Of a stretch of 64,000 nucleotides of DNA, positions 8,729 through 16,339 are shown one piece after another. Origin of the DNA: JAEUJM01 sp041908445 (GTDB lineage: Bacteria > Actinomycetota > Acidimicrobiia > Acidimicrobiales > DATDAH01); the NCBI GenBank assembly GCA_041908445.1, contig JAYRFK010000119.1, positions 62,001-126,000 on the forward strand. Reading direction: 5' to 3'. The translations under genes were made by a program, and so were the position numbers. Numbering within the stretch: the first letter of the stretch is position 1; each line of letters starts with the position of its first letter. The notes beneath the pieces were generated by a model. It ran no database searches. It was not told the DNA's origin and saw nothing but the letters and a program-made list of their open reading frames with translations.

Positions 8729-9103
8729 ATGGCCGGGGTGGTGTGGATCGCCGATTGGGAGCTCCAGTGCTGCGGGGAGCCCTTCGCGGTCGGTGACGTC
8801 GTTTCGTGGCGGATCCGCGCCGAGCCGTCGCTCCACTGGCCGTCGCCTCGCGACGCCGAGGTCGTCGGGGCCGTCGCCTGGGCCTACGACCACCACTCCG
8901 ATGAGGTCGAAACGCCGACATCGGTCGCGGTGCGTGCCATCAACGCCGTCTACCAGCGCTTCGAAGCCCACAACGGCACGCTCGTCCCGCTCCCCGGTTC
9001 GACGGTTCTCCAGCCCCGGACGAGGGCTGACGGGCGGGAGCAAGACGACGGGCCTCTCCGGTTCATCGGTTACACGGCGGAGGTGGAGCTCTCACCGGTC
9101 TGA
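8729..9103 (+). CDS. small conserved protein with WELQCCGEPF motif (DUF6578-like)
   Basis: A 124-aa protein starting MAGVVWIADWELQCCGEPF followed by AVGDVVSW. This resembles my memory of the DUF6578 family of short actinobacterial proteins, but I cannot confirm it. There is no signal peptide or membrane segment. Two adjacent cysteines in the conserved motif could bind metal. The ATG at 8729 is chosen over 8693 because a GAGCCT hexamer lies 6 nt upstream, the same spacing as the leaderless starts elsewhere here, and because the motif then sits at the N-terminus. It stands alone between a pseudogene and a convergent operon end, an accessory position. Function unknown. Confidence 0.6.
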   Translation: MAGVVWIADWELQCCGEPFAVGDVVSWRIRAEPSLHWPSPRDAEVVGAVAWAYDHHSDEVETPTSVAVRAINAVYQRFEAHNGTLVPLPGSTVLQPRTRADGREQDDGPLRFIGYTAEVELSPV

Positions 9104-9135
9104 GGGGCGGGCGTTCCGTTGAACGCCCCGGCCGG

Positions 9136-9582
9136 TCAGCCGGGGTTGGTGTAGATCCGGGTGGGGGTGACGAGGACGGCGGCGCGGCGGTCGGCGGCCA
9201 TGGTGGCGTCGTAGGCGTCCCAGTCGTCGTGGGTGCCACCGGCGGCGGTGAAGACGCCGCGGAGCAGCAGGCGGAGGCGCTCGGCGTCGACGTCGGGGTG
9301 GGGGTCGTCTGGCCCGACGATCTCCGCGGTGCCTTCGAGCGTCGCCCACCGCCAGCCGGAGCGGACGGTGAGCGCGAGCTGGGGCCGGGCCCGCAGGTTG
9401 GCCAGCTTGGCCGGGCCGTAGGTGACGAAGGCGGCGACCTCGCCGCCGGCGTCGTCGAACGGGTGGGCCAGCACGCCGGCGTTCACCAGCGACGCCTGCA
9501 CGGTGCCGTCGGCGCGCACGGTCGACACGACGACCAGGCCCTGCTCGGACGCCGCCAGGTCGGCCCAGTCGGCGAGGTTCAC
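9136..9582 (-). CDS. PPOX-class (pyridoxamine oxidase-fold) F420/flavin-dependent protein
   Basis: A 148-aa split-barrel flavoprotein of the pyridoxamine 5'-phosphate oxidase superfamily. The pattern LVVVSTVRADGTVQAS, VTYGPAKLANLR and WATLEGTAEIVG fits the actinobacterial PPOX/F420-dependent group rather than true PdxH. Substrate cannot be told from sequence. The GTG at 9582 overlaps the trpC stop by 4 bp, so it is the last, translationally coupled gene of the hisI-trpE-ygfZ-trpC unit. A direct role in tryptophan synthesis is not known. Confidence 0.75.
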   Translation of the reverse strand: MNLADWADLAASEQGLVVVSTVRADGTVQASLVNAGVLAHPFDDAGGEVAAFVTYGPAKLANLRARPQLALTVRSGWRWATLEGTAEIVGPDDPHPDVDAERLRLLLRGVFTAAGGTHDDWDAYDATMAADRRAAVLVTPTRIYTNPG

Positions 9583-10355
9583 GCCGACGCCAAGGCGCGC
9601 ACGGCGGCCTCGGGGTCGCCGGCGGTGACCACCGACTCGCCCACGAGGATGGCGTCGTAGCCGGCGGCGCGCAGCGCGGCGGCGTCCTCGGGGCCGCCGA
9701 CGCCCGACTCGGCCACCGACACGGTGCCCCCGGGCATCAGGGGGCGGAGGTCGGCGGCGCGGTGGCGGTCGACGGCGAAGGTGACGAGGTCCCGCTGGTT
9801 GACCCCGATCATGGTGGCGCCGACGTCGAGGGCCCGGTCGAGCTCGTCGGCGTCGTGGACCTCGACCAGCACGTCGAGGCCGAGCTGGAGGGCCAGGAGG
9901 TGCAGGTGGGCCAGCTCGCGGTCGTCGAGGGCGGCCACGATGAGCAGGACGGCGTCGGCGCCCATGAGGCGGGCGTCGCACACGTCGTGGGACGACACGG
10001 TGAAGTCCTTCCGGATCACGGGGAGCGACACCGCCGAGCGGGCGGCGGCGAGGTCCTCGGGCGAACCGCCGAAGAACTCCCCGTCGGTGAGCACCGACAG
10101 GCAGGCGGCCCCGCCCCGCTCGTAGGCCCGGGCCACCTCGGCCGGATCGAGGTCGGGGCGCAGGTCGCCCTTCGACGGCGAGCGGCGCTTCACCTCGGCG
10201 ATCACGCCCAACCCGGCCCGCTCGAGGGCGGCCTCGAAGCCCCGGGTGGGGGGCAGGGCGCGTGCCTGCTGGACGAGGTCGTCGAGGTCGCGATCGTCCC
10301 GGGCGGCAGCCGCCCGGTGGGCGGCGAGGATGCGGTCGAGGTACGTCGGGGTCAT
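9579..10355 (-). CDS. trpC: indole-3-glycerol phosphate synthase
   Basis: A 258-aa TIM-barrel enzyme that closes the indole ring from carboxyphenylamino-deoxyribulose phosphate. Motifs include IAEVKRRSPSKG with the catalytic lysine, VIRKDF, VEVHDADEL, GVNQRDL (GINNRDL in most relatives) and VAESGV. The ATG at 10355 overlaps the stop of the J-domain gene upstream by 4 bp, and its own stop overlaps the PPOX gene. Its product goes to TrpA/TrpB, encoded on the same strand about 4 kb further on. Confidence 0.94.
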   Translation of the reverse strand: MTPTYLDRILAAHRAAAARDDRDLDDLVQQARALPPTRGFEAALERAGLGVIAEVKRRSPSKGDLRPDLDPAEVARAYERGGAACLSVLTDGEFFGGSPEDLAAARSAVSLPVIRKDFTVSSHDVCDARLMGADAVLLIVAALDDRELAHLHLLALQLGLDVLVEVHDADELDRALDVGATMIGVNQRDLVTFAVDRHRAADLRPLMPGGTVSVAESGVGGPEDAAALRAAGYDAILVGESVVTAGDPEAAVRALASA

Positions 10356-10900
10356 GCCCGGCCTCCGTCGGCGAGGTCGTCACGCCGGCTCGAGCCCATG
10401 GCCACGAAGGGCAGGATCACGAAGCCGAGCAGGGAGAAGGCGAAGCAGACCATCGCCAGTGCGAGCAGCGGCGCCGCCTGTAGCACCATGGCCACGGCGA
10501 ACAGCACGACCGACGAGGCGAACAGGGCCACCGGCACCAGCGTCCACGAGCCCCGCACCGAGGCGCCCGTGAGCGGCTCGTCGTCCTCGAGGTCGGCGGC
10601 GAGGGTCGGGTCCTCGTCCGCGCCGCCGGGGTGCCAGGATGGCCCCGACTTGGGCTCGAATCCGGGACGGGGCCGGGTGGGCTGTCCGAGCGCACGGTCG
10701 TAGTCGCGCCGCGCGTCCTCGTCGCCGAGCACGGCCCAGGCGGCGTTGACCTCCTGCATGCGCCGCTCGGCCCGGCGCCGGCCGACGTCGTCGCCGTTGT
10801 GGAAGTCGGGGTGGTTCTCCCGGGCGAGGCGCAGGTAGGCGCGCCGCACGGTGGCGGCGTCGGCCGTGGGCGCGACGCCCAGCACCTCGTAGTGGGTCAC
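10352..10900 (-). CDS. J-domain protein with two C-terminal membrane segments
   Basis: A 182-aa protein. Residues 1-70 form a J domain with the HPD tripeptide in ARENHPDFHNG, which would stimulate an Hsp70. A linker rich in Pro, Asp and Glu follows, then two hydrophobic helices near residues 118-165, and a basic C-terminal tail. It lacks the zinc-finger and substrate domains of DnaJ, so it is a type C, membrane-anchored J protein. GTG start and stop both overlap neighbours (ygfZ, trpC) by 4 bp. Why it is in a trp operon is unclear. Confidence 0.8.
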   Translation of the reverse strand: MTHYEVLGVAPTADAATVRRAYLRLARENHPDFHNGDDVGRRRAERRMQEVNAAWAVLGDEDARRDYDRALGQPTRPRPGFEPKSGPSWHPGGADEDPTLAADLEDDEPLTGASVRGSWTLVPVALFASSVVLFAVAMVLQAAPLLALAMVCFAFSLLGFVILPFVAMGSSRRDDLADGGRA

Positions 10901-11796
10901 GCGGGCAATGGTAGGAGGGGCAGTGCCCGCACCTCACCGCCCGACTCCCCGCCGTCCCAGCGCACGGTGGCGGCCGTGGGCGGCTCGACCACCCGCTTCA
11001 CGTACCCGAGGGCGACGACCTCGCCGGCGGCGCCCGGGGCGGCGCTGGTGACGGCACCGACCACGTCGCCGCCGACCACGATCTCGGCGCCGGCGGGCGG
11101 CACCTCGGCGCCGTCACCGCCGAGCACGAGACCCCGCAGGTGCCGCGGGACGTTGCCGCCCCGGCTGTCGATGCGGGCCGTGAGCTCCTGGCCCGTGTAG
11201 CAGCCCTTGGTGAAGCTCACGGAGCGCTCGACCACGCCGGCCTCGGCGGGGATGGTGTGATCGTCGAGCTCGGCGCCCATGGCGGGCACGCCGGCTTCGA
11301 TGCGCAGCGCCTCGAGGGCGGCGGGGTCGCACGGACGGACGCCGCCGGGGACGGCCACCTCCGGACCCAGCAGATCGACGCCCACGACGCCGGGCCAGGC
11401 CGGGTCGGCGGTGACCGCACCGCCGGTGTCGACCGCCGGCGACTCCGGGCCACGGAGCGCCACGACCGTCCAGTCGAGGCGCTCGATGGTCGCGTCGACC
11501 CGCAGCTTGAAGCGCGACAGGCGGGTCACCACGGCGTCGCCGGCACCCCCGTCCACGTCGAGCACGAAGCGCTCGGGGCCGAGGCGGGTCACCCGCCCCC
11601 AGACGGCCACCTTGCCGTCGGGGTGGAGCACGAAGGTCCACGCCGAGTCGCCCTCACCGAGGCCCAGCACGTCTTGGCTGAGCTGGCCCTGGAGGAAGGT
11701 GGCGGCGTCGGGGCCGGCGACCTCCACGACCTCCCGGTCGGTGACCACGCCACCGACGGCGGACCGCAGCGCGGCGGCGTCCTCGACCAGGCTCAT
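10897..11796 (-). CDS. ygfZ: YgfZ/GcvT-family folate-binding protein
   Basis: A 299-aa protein related to the glycine cleavage T protein. The signature KGCYTGQE with its conserved cysteine is present at about residue 195, and LQGQLSQDV near the N-terminus is typical. In other bacteria YgfZ uses folate in the upkeep of certain Fe-S enzymes such as MiaB; that role is inferred here. The ATG overlaps the trpE stop (ATGA) and the end overlaps the J-domain gene, so it is embedded in the trp operon. Confidence 0.87.
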   Translation of the reverse strand: MSLVEDAAALRSAVGGVVTDREVVEVAGPDAATFLQGQLSQDVLGLGEGDSAWTFVLHPDGKVAVWGRVTRLGPERFVLDVDGGAGDAVVTRLSRFKLRVDATIERLDWTVVALRGPESPAVDTGGAVTADPAWPGVVGVDLLGPEVAVPGGVRPCDPAALEALRIEAGVPAMGAELDDHTIPAEAGVVERSVSFTKGCYTGQELTARIDSRGGNVPRHLRGLVLGGDGAEVPPAGAEIVVGGDVVGAVTSAAPGAAGEVVALGYVKRVVEPPTAATVRWDGGESGGEVRALPLLPLPA

Positions 11797-13319
11797 GCGC
11801 CCTCCTCGGGCTCGTCCTTGGCGGCGGCGGTCATCCGGCGGGCGGCGGGCACCGCGGCCAGGAGGGCCCGGGCCTTGTTCTGGGTCTCCTCGTGCTCGGC
11901 CATGGGGTCGCTGTCGGCCACGATGCCGGCGCCGGCCTGGACCGAGGCGATCCCGTCGGGGCCGATCACCATGGTGCGGATGGCGATGGCGGTGTCGATG
12001 TTGCCGGAGAAGTCGAGGTAGCCGACGACCCCGGCGTAGGGCCCCCGCTTCACCGGTTCGAGGGCGTCGATGATCTCCATGGCCCGCACCTTCGGGGCAC
12101 CGGAGACCGTGCCCGCCGGCAGCGTGGCCCGCAGCACGTCGATCGGCGTCTTGCCCTCGGCCAGCTCACCGGACACCTGCGAGGTGAGGTGCATCACGTG
12201 GCTGTAGTGCTCGAGGGTCATCATCTCGTCGACCTTCTCGGTGCCGAAGCGCACGACCCGACCCACGTCGTTGCGGGCGAGGTCGACCAGCATCACGTGC
12301 TCGGCGACCTCCTTGGGGTGCTCGGCCAGCTCGGCGCCGAGGCGGCGGTCCTCCTCGTCGGTCTTGCCCCGCGGGCGGGTGCCGGCGATGGGACGGGAGA
12401 CCACCCGGCCGTCGAGGAGCTGGACCATCGGCTCGGGCGACGAGCCCACGATGGTGACCTCGGGGTGGCGCAGGAAGTACATGTACGGGCTCGGGTTCAC
12501 CTGGCGGAGCACCCGGTACACCGCGAACGGGTCGGCGCCCAGCTCGAGGTCGAAGCGCTGGGCCAGCACCACCTGGAAGATGTCGCCGGCGAGGATGTGC
12601 TCCTTGGCCACGTCGACCGCGGCGCAGTAGAGCTCGGCGCCCATGGTCGAGGTGACCTCGGGCAGCGGCTCGCCGGGGTCGGGTGGCTCGACGAGGGGCT
12701 CGTCCACGGGCCGGGCGCCGTCGGCGGCCAACTGCTCGAGCCGGGCCACGGCGGCGTCGTAGGCGGCGTCGAGCGCCTCCGGGCCGGCCCCCGGTTCGAC
12801 GATCACGTTCTCGATGAGGGTGACGCGCTGGCGCCAGTGGTCGAAGGCGGCGAGCTCGCCGATCACCGACAGCACGGCGTCGGGCCGGCCCTGGTCGTCG
12901 GGCGGCACGTCGGGCAGGTGCTCGACCTCACGGACGACGTCGTAGCCCAGGTAGCCGATCACGCCGCCGTGCAGCGGGGGCAGGTCGGGCAGCTGCGGCG
13001 ACCGGTAGACCTCGAGCAGGTGCTCGAGGGTGGCGAGCACGCCCTGGTCGGTGGGGACGCCGAGGGGCAGCTCGCCGTCGACGTCGAGCCGCCCGCCCTT
13101 GGCCACGATGGTGGTGAGGGGGTTGCGCCCGACGAACGACCAGCGGCTCCAGCGCTCGCCGTGCTCCACCGACTCGAGCAGGAAGCCGGGGCCGTCGCCC
13201 ACGAGGCGGGCGAAGGCGGCGACGGGCGTGATCATGTCGGCCAGCAGGTCGCGCCACACCGGCACGACCGTGTGGTCGCGGGCCAGGGCGTGGAACTCGT
13301 CGCGGCTGGGCTGGGGCAC
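11793..13319 (-). CDS. trpE: anthranilate synthase component I
   Basis: A 508-aa chorismate-binding enzyme that makes anthranilate with ammonia from the TrpG subunit (not in the window). The catalytic core motifs IAGTRPRGKT, DLARNDVGRV, LPAGTVSGAPK and IQAGAGIV-like VQAGAGIVADSDP are intact; the N-terminal half carries the tryptophan-feedback domain, though the LLES element reads FLLESVEHG. The start is set at GTG 13319, which begins at the usual VPQPSRDEF position 23 bp after hisI; the longer frame to 13412 would overlap hisI. No trp attenuator is visible in the short gap. Confidence 0.93.
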   Translation of the reverse strand: MPQPSRDEFHALARDHTVVPVWRDLLADMITPVAAFARLVGDGPGFLLESVEHGERWSRWSFVGRNPLTTIVAKGGRLDVDGELPLGVPTDQGVLATLEHLLEVYRSPQLPDLPPLHGGVIGYLGYDVVREVEHLPDVPPDDQGRPDAVLSVIGELAAFDHWRQRVTLIENVIVEPGAGPEALDAAYDAAVARLEQLAADGARPVDEPLVEPPDPGEPLPEVTSTMGAELYCAAVDVAKEHILAGDIFQVVLAQRFDLELGADPFAVYRVLRQVNPSPYMYFLRHPEVTIVGSSPEPMVQLLDGRVVSRPIAGTRPRGKTDEEDRRLGAELAEHPKEVAEHVMLVDLARNDVGRVVRFGTEKVDEMMTLEHYSHVMHLTSQVSGELAEGKTPIDVLRATLPAGTVSGAPKVRAMEIIDALEPVKRGPYAGVVGYLDFSGNIDTAIAIRTMVIGPDGIASVQAGAGIVADSDPMAEHEETQNKARALLAAVPAARRMTAAAKDEPEEGA

Positions 13320-13342
13320 CGTCGGGTCCGTCCTTCCGAGGT

Positions 13343-13744
13343 TCAGGCGTCGTCGGCCGCAGAGGCGGCGGTCGGGTCGAGGTCGGGGCGGCCGAAGGCC
13401 CGGAAGAAGCATGAGCGCTCGCCCGTGTGACAGGCGCCGTCGCCCTCCTGGTCGACCACGAACAGCAGGGTGTCGCCGTCACAGTCGTAGAACGCGGCCC
13501 GCACGTACTGGCGGTCGCCCGAGGTCTCCCCCTTGCACCACAGCTCGGCCCGGGACCGGCTCCAGAACCAGGTGCGCCCCGTCGCGAGGGTGCGCTCGAG
13601 CGACTCGGCGTTCATCCACGCCATCATCAGCACCTCGCCGTTCGAGGCGTCCTGCACGATGGCCGGCACGAGCCCGTCGGCGTTGTAGCTGACCCGGCCG
13701 AGCTCCTCGGGGGTCACCTCGATGGGCTCGGCCACGAACGTCAC
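13343..13744 (-). CDS. hisI: phosphoribosyl-AMP cyclohydrolase
   Basis: A 133-aa zinc enzyme of histidine synthesis that opens the adenine ring of phosphoribosyl-AMP. Motifs: TWFWSRSRAELWCKGETSG, DCDGDTLL and ACHTGERSCFF with the metal-binding cysteines and aspartates. It is the single-domain HisI without the HisE pyrophosphatase. GTG start at 13744 is preceded by TACGAT with a 6-nt gap, so the mRNA is probably leaderless and this gene leads the operon into trpE. Histidine and tryptophan genes are thus mixed in one transcript. Confidence 0.94.
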   Translation of the reverse strand: MTFVAEPIEVTPEELGRVSYNADGLVPAIVQDASNGEVLMMAWMNAESLERTLATGRTWFWSRSRAELWCKGETSGDRQYVRAAFYDCDGDTLLFVVDQEGDGACHTGERSCFFRAFGRPDLDPTAASAADDA

Positions 13745-13750
13745 CCGGGC

Positions 13751-13756
13751 ATCGTA
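13751..13756 (-). promoter_or_regulatory. -10-like element of hisI
   Basis: TACGAT on the minus strand, 6 nt before the hisI GTG start. It implies a leaderless transcript for the hisI-trpE-ygfZ-trpC unit. Confidence 0.5.
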
Positions 13757-13805
13757 CGGGCGGCGCTCCGGCGCTCCCCAACGCGTTGCGGGGTGCCGGG
13801 ACCGC

Positions 13806-14159
13806 TCAGAGGTAGAGGCCGGTGGAGCCCGAGGCGTCGATGCGGGGGGCGGCCACGGCGTGGATGTCGCGCTCGCGCAGGATCACGTAGTCCTGGCCGC
13901 GCACCTCGACCTCGTAGCGGTCCTCGGGGTTGAACAGCACGTGGTCGCCCTGCTCGATGCTGCGCACGTTGGGCCCGGAGGCGACGACCTCGGCCCACAC
14001 GAGGCGCTTGCCCACCTGCGCGGTGGCGGGGATGACGATGCCGCCCGTGGACCGCCGCTCGCCCTCCGCCGACGTCTTCACCAGGATGCGGTCGTTCAGC
14101 ATCTTGATGGGGAGCTTCTCGTCGCCGGTCGACGGCGGCGCCGCTCCGTTGTCAGCCAT
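13806..14159 (-). CDS. GroES-family co-chaperonin, divergent orphan
   Basis: A 117-aa protein with a GroES fold signature: IKMLNDRILVKT at the start, the mobile-loop region GERRSTGGIVIP, and later EQGDHVLFNPED and DYVILRERDIHAV. It carries an extra N-terminal segment of about 15 residues and a C-terminal tail. No groEL gene is adjacent, so this is likely a paralogue of the main GroES. The ATG at 14159 has TACGGT 7 nt upstream. It lies between hisI and the lipoprotein gene, all on the minus strand. Confidence 0.8.
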   Translation of the reverse strand: MADNGAAPPSTGDEKLPIKMLNDRILVKTSAEGERRSTGGIVIPATAQVGKRLVWAEVVASGPNVRSIEQGDHVLFNPEDRYEVEVRGQDYVILRERDIHAVAAPRIDASGSTGLYL

Positions 14160-14166
14160 GGCGGCC

Positions 14167-14172
14167 ACCGTA
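14167..14172 (-). promoter_or_regulatory. -10-like element of the GroES-family gene
   Basis: TACGGT on the minus strand, 7 nt before the ATG at 14159; consistent with a leaderless transcript. Confidence 0.45.
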
Positions 14173-14179
14173 CCGGCCG

Positions 14180-14842
14180 TCACCCGGCATCCGGGTCCTC
14201 GACGGTCACGTCGAGCCGGGCCGCAGCGGGCGCAGGTGTCGCGCTGAGGCGGGCCACCAGCTCGTAGTCCCCCGGCTCGACCGCGAGCGGCGACCCGGGC
14301 AACTCCACCCGGTACGACTGGGCCGCACCGATGACCTGGCACCGCTCGCCGGCGGCGAACGACCGCCCAGCGCTCCACCGGTACGCCTCGTCGCCCCCTT
14401 GGCGCAGCACGACGTCGCCGTCCTGGGCGGTCGGGTACACCAGTGTGACGGGACCGTCGCCCTGGTTGCGGACCTCGAGGGCCCAGCGGATCCGGCCCGT
14501 CTCCAGCGTCTCGCCGAGCACGACCCGCAGATCGAGGTCGTCCGCGGCCGCCGCGGGGCTCGCCGTGCGCCCCTCGCACGTGACGGCGGCGGGGGCGGCG
14601 GCCGACGCCAGGGGGTCGGTGTTGGGCGGGCCACTCGTGGGGCTGGTCTCCCCCGCCGGCGGGATCAGCACGGCGTCGCCGCCGTCACCCGACGCCGTGT
14701 CGTCGGTGGAGCCGCCGGCATCGGCGGCGGGGTGGGCGGGGTCGTCCGCCGCGCCCGAGCCCCCGTCCGAGCCGCACGCCGCGGTGCCGAGGATCAGCAG
14801 CGCCAGCACCGGCGCCACCAGAGGGAATCGGCGGCGGCTCAC
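14180..14842 (-). CDS. lipoprotein with BsuPI-like (proteinase inhibitor) domain
   Basis: A 220-aa predicted lipoprotein. The signal peptide has a basic start, a hydrophobic stretch and the lipobox LGTAAC, with Cys23 as lipidation site. A low-complexity Gly/Ala/Asp/Ser/Pro linker follows to about residue 85, then a beta-rich domain with VYPTAQDGDVVLR and YRWSAGRSF, which resembles the BsuPI family (intracellular proteinase inhibitor fold). Role unknown; possibly protein binding at the cell surface. The GTG start overlaps the hisF stop by 4 bp, so it is coupled to the his operon. Confidence 0.72.
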   Translation of the reverse strand: MSRRRFPLVAPVLALLILGTAACGSDGGSGAADDPAHPAADAGGSTDDTASGDGGDAVLIPPAGETSPTSGPPNTDPLASAAAPAAVTCEGRTASPAAAADDLDLRVVLGETLETGRIRWALEVRNQGDGPVTLVYPTAQDGDVVLRQGGDEAYRWSAGRSFAAGERCQVIGAAQSYRVELPGSPLAVEPGDYELVARLSATPAPAAARLDVTVEDPDAG

Positions 14843-15612
14843 GCCGGGCGGACCGCGATCCCCCGCTCCGCCATGCGGGCCTTGGCCTCGGCCACCGTGT
14901 GCTCACCGAAGTGGAAGATCGACGCCGCCAGCACCGCGTCGGCGCCGCCCTGCTCCACGCCGTCGGCGAGGTGGTCGAGGCTGCCGACACCCCCACTGGC
15001 GATCACCGGGATGTTGCAGGCGTCGCTGACCGCCCTGGTGAGCTCGAGGTCGAAGCCGTCGCGGGTGCCGTCGCGGTCCATCGACGTGAGGAGGATCTCG
15101 CCGGCGCCCCGCTGCTCGCACTCGGCGGCCCAGGCCACGGCGTCGAGGCCGGTCGGGCGGCGCCCGCCGTGGGTGTACACCTCGAAGGCGGGGCCATCGT
15201 GGTCGGCGGTCGCCCGGCGGGCGTCGATGGCCACCACCACGCACTGCACGCCGAACTCGGTGGCGATCTCCCCGATGAGGTCGGGGCGCTCGATGGCGGC
15301 GGTGTTGATGGAGACCTTGTCGGCCCCGGCCCGCAGCAGGCGGCGGGCGTCGTCGACCGAGCGGATGCCGCCCCCGATGGTGAAGGGGATGAACACCTGC
15401 TCCGCGGTGCGGCGGGCGACCTCGACGATGGTGTCGCGGGCGTCGGAGGAGGCGGTGATGTCGAGGAAGACCACCTCGTCGGCGCCCTCGCGGTCGTAGC
15501 GGGCGGCCAGCTCGACGGGGTCGCCGGCGTCGACCAGGTCCACGAAGTTGACGCCCTTGACGACGCGGCCGGCGTCGACGTCGAGGCACGGGATCACCCG
15601 GGCGGTGCGCAC
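14839..15612 (-). CDS. hisF: imidazole glycerol phosphate synthase, cyclase subunit
   Basis: A 257-aa TIM barrel that, with HisH, makes imidazole glycerol phosphate and AICAR from PRFAR. Both catalytic aspartates are present: one in RVIPCLDVDAGRVVKG, one in MDRDGTRDGFD. GGGIRSVDDA and ASGGVGSLDHL are the phosphate loops. GTG start at 15612 lies 1 bp after the hisA stop. The end overlaps the lipoprotein gene by 4 bp. Confidence 0.95.
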   Translation of the reverse strand: MRTARVIPCLDVDAGRVVKGVNFVDLVDAGDPVELAARYDREGADEVVFLDITASSDARDTIVEVARRTAEQVFIPFTIGGGIRSVDDARRLLRAGADKVSINTAAIERPDLIGEIATEFGVQCVVVAIDARRATADHDGPAFEVYTHGGRRPTGLDAVAWAAECEQRGAGEILLTSMDRDGTRDGFDLELTRAVSDACNIPVIASGGVGSLDHLADGVEQGGADAVLAASIFHFGEHTVAEAKARMAERGIAVRPA

Positions 15613-15613
15613 G

Positions 15614-16339
15614 TCAGCCCACCGAGGCGGCCAGCGCCGCGTCGAGGGTGAAGGCGCCCTCGTAGAGCGCCCGGCCCACGATGGCGCCGCTGAGGCGGCG
15701 GCCGCCGGCGTCGAGGGCGCGCAGGGCCTCGAGGTCGGCGAGCGTGCCGACGCCCCCCGATGCGACCACGTCGACGGTCGTGGCGGTGAGCACCGCGGCG
15801 AGCCCGTCGACGTCGGGCCCCTCCAGGGTGCCGTCCCGGCCGATGTCGGTGACGACCAGGGCGGCGATGCCGGCGGACTCGAACTCCTGCGCCACGTCGA
15901 GCACCGAGCGCCCGGAGGTCTCCTCCCAGCCCCGCACGGCCACCTGGCCGCCCCGGGCGTCGAGGCCCACGGCCACGGGGTGGCGGGCGGCCACCCGGGC
16001 CACGAGCTCGGGCTGCTCCAGCGCCACGGTGCCGAAGACGACGCGGGCGACGCCGGCGGCGAAGAGCGCCTCGGCGGCGGCCTCGTCGCGGATGCCGCCG
16101 CCGGTCTGCACGGGCACGTCGACCGCGGCGGCGATGGCCGCGATCTGCTCGGTGTGGGCGGGCACGCCCGAGCGGGCGCCGTCGAGGTCGACCACGTGCA
16201 CCCAGGGCGCGCCGGCGTCGGCGAAGGCGCGGGCCTGGGCCACCGGGTCGTCGGCGTAGACGGTCTCCTGGGCGTAGTCCCCCTGGTAGAGGCGCACGCA
16301 GCGGCCGCCCCGCAGGTCGATGGCGGGATAGAGGTCCAT
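15614..16339 (-). CDS. hisA: ProFAR isomerase (HisA)
   Basis: A 241-aa TIM barrel that isomerises ProFAR to PRFAR. The catalytic Asp at the N-terminus is in LYPAIDLRGGRCVRL and the second in VTDIGRDGTLEGPD; QTGGGIRDE and VASGGVGT bind phosphate. In many actinobacteria this gene is the bifunctional priA; here a separate trpF exists, so the simple HisA role is likely. The ATG at 16339 shares one base with the hisH stop (TGATG). Confidence 0.93.
   Translation of the reverse strand: MDLYPAIDLRGGRCVRLYQGDYAQETVYADDPVAQARAFADAGAPWVHVVDLDGARSGVPAHTEQIAAIAAAVDVPVQTGGGIRDEAAAEALFAAGVARVVFGTVALEQPELVARVAARHPVAVGLDARGGQVAVRGWEETSGRSVLDVAQEFESAGIAALVVTDIGRDGTLEGPDVDGLAAVLTATTVDVVASGGVGTLADLEALRALDAGGRRLSGAIVGRALYEGAFTLDAALAASVG

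Noticed and set aside
15614..16339. Bifunctional priA instead of hisA
   Set aside because: A separate, intact trpF is present at 6713-7369, so the dual-function form is not required; the sequence alone does not prove either.
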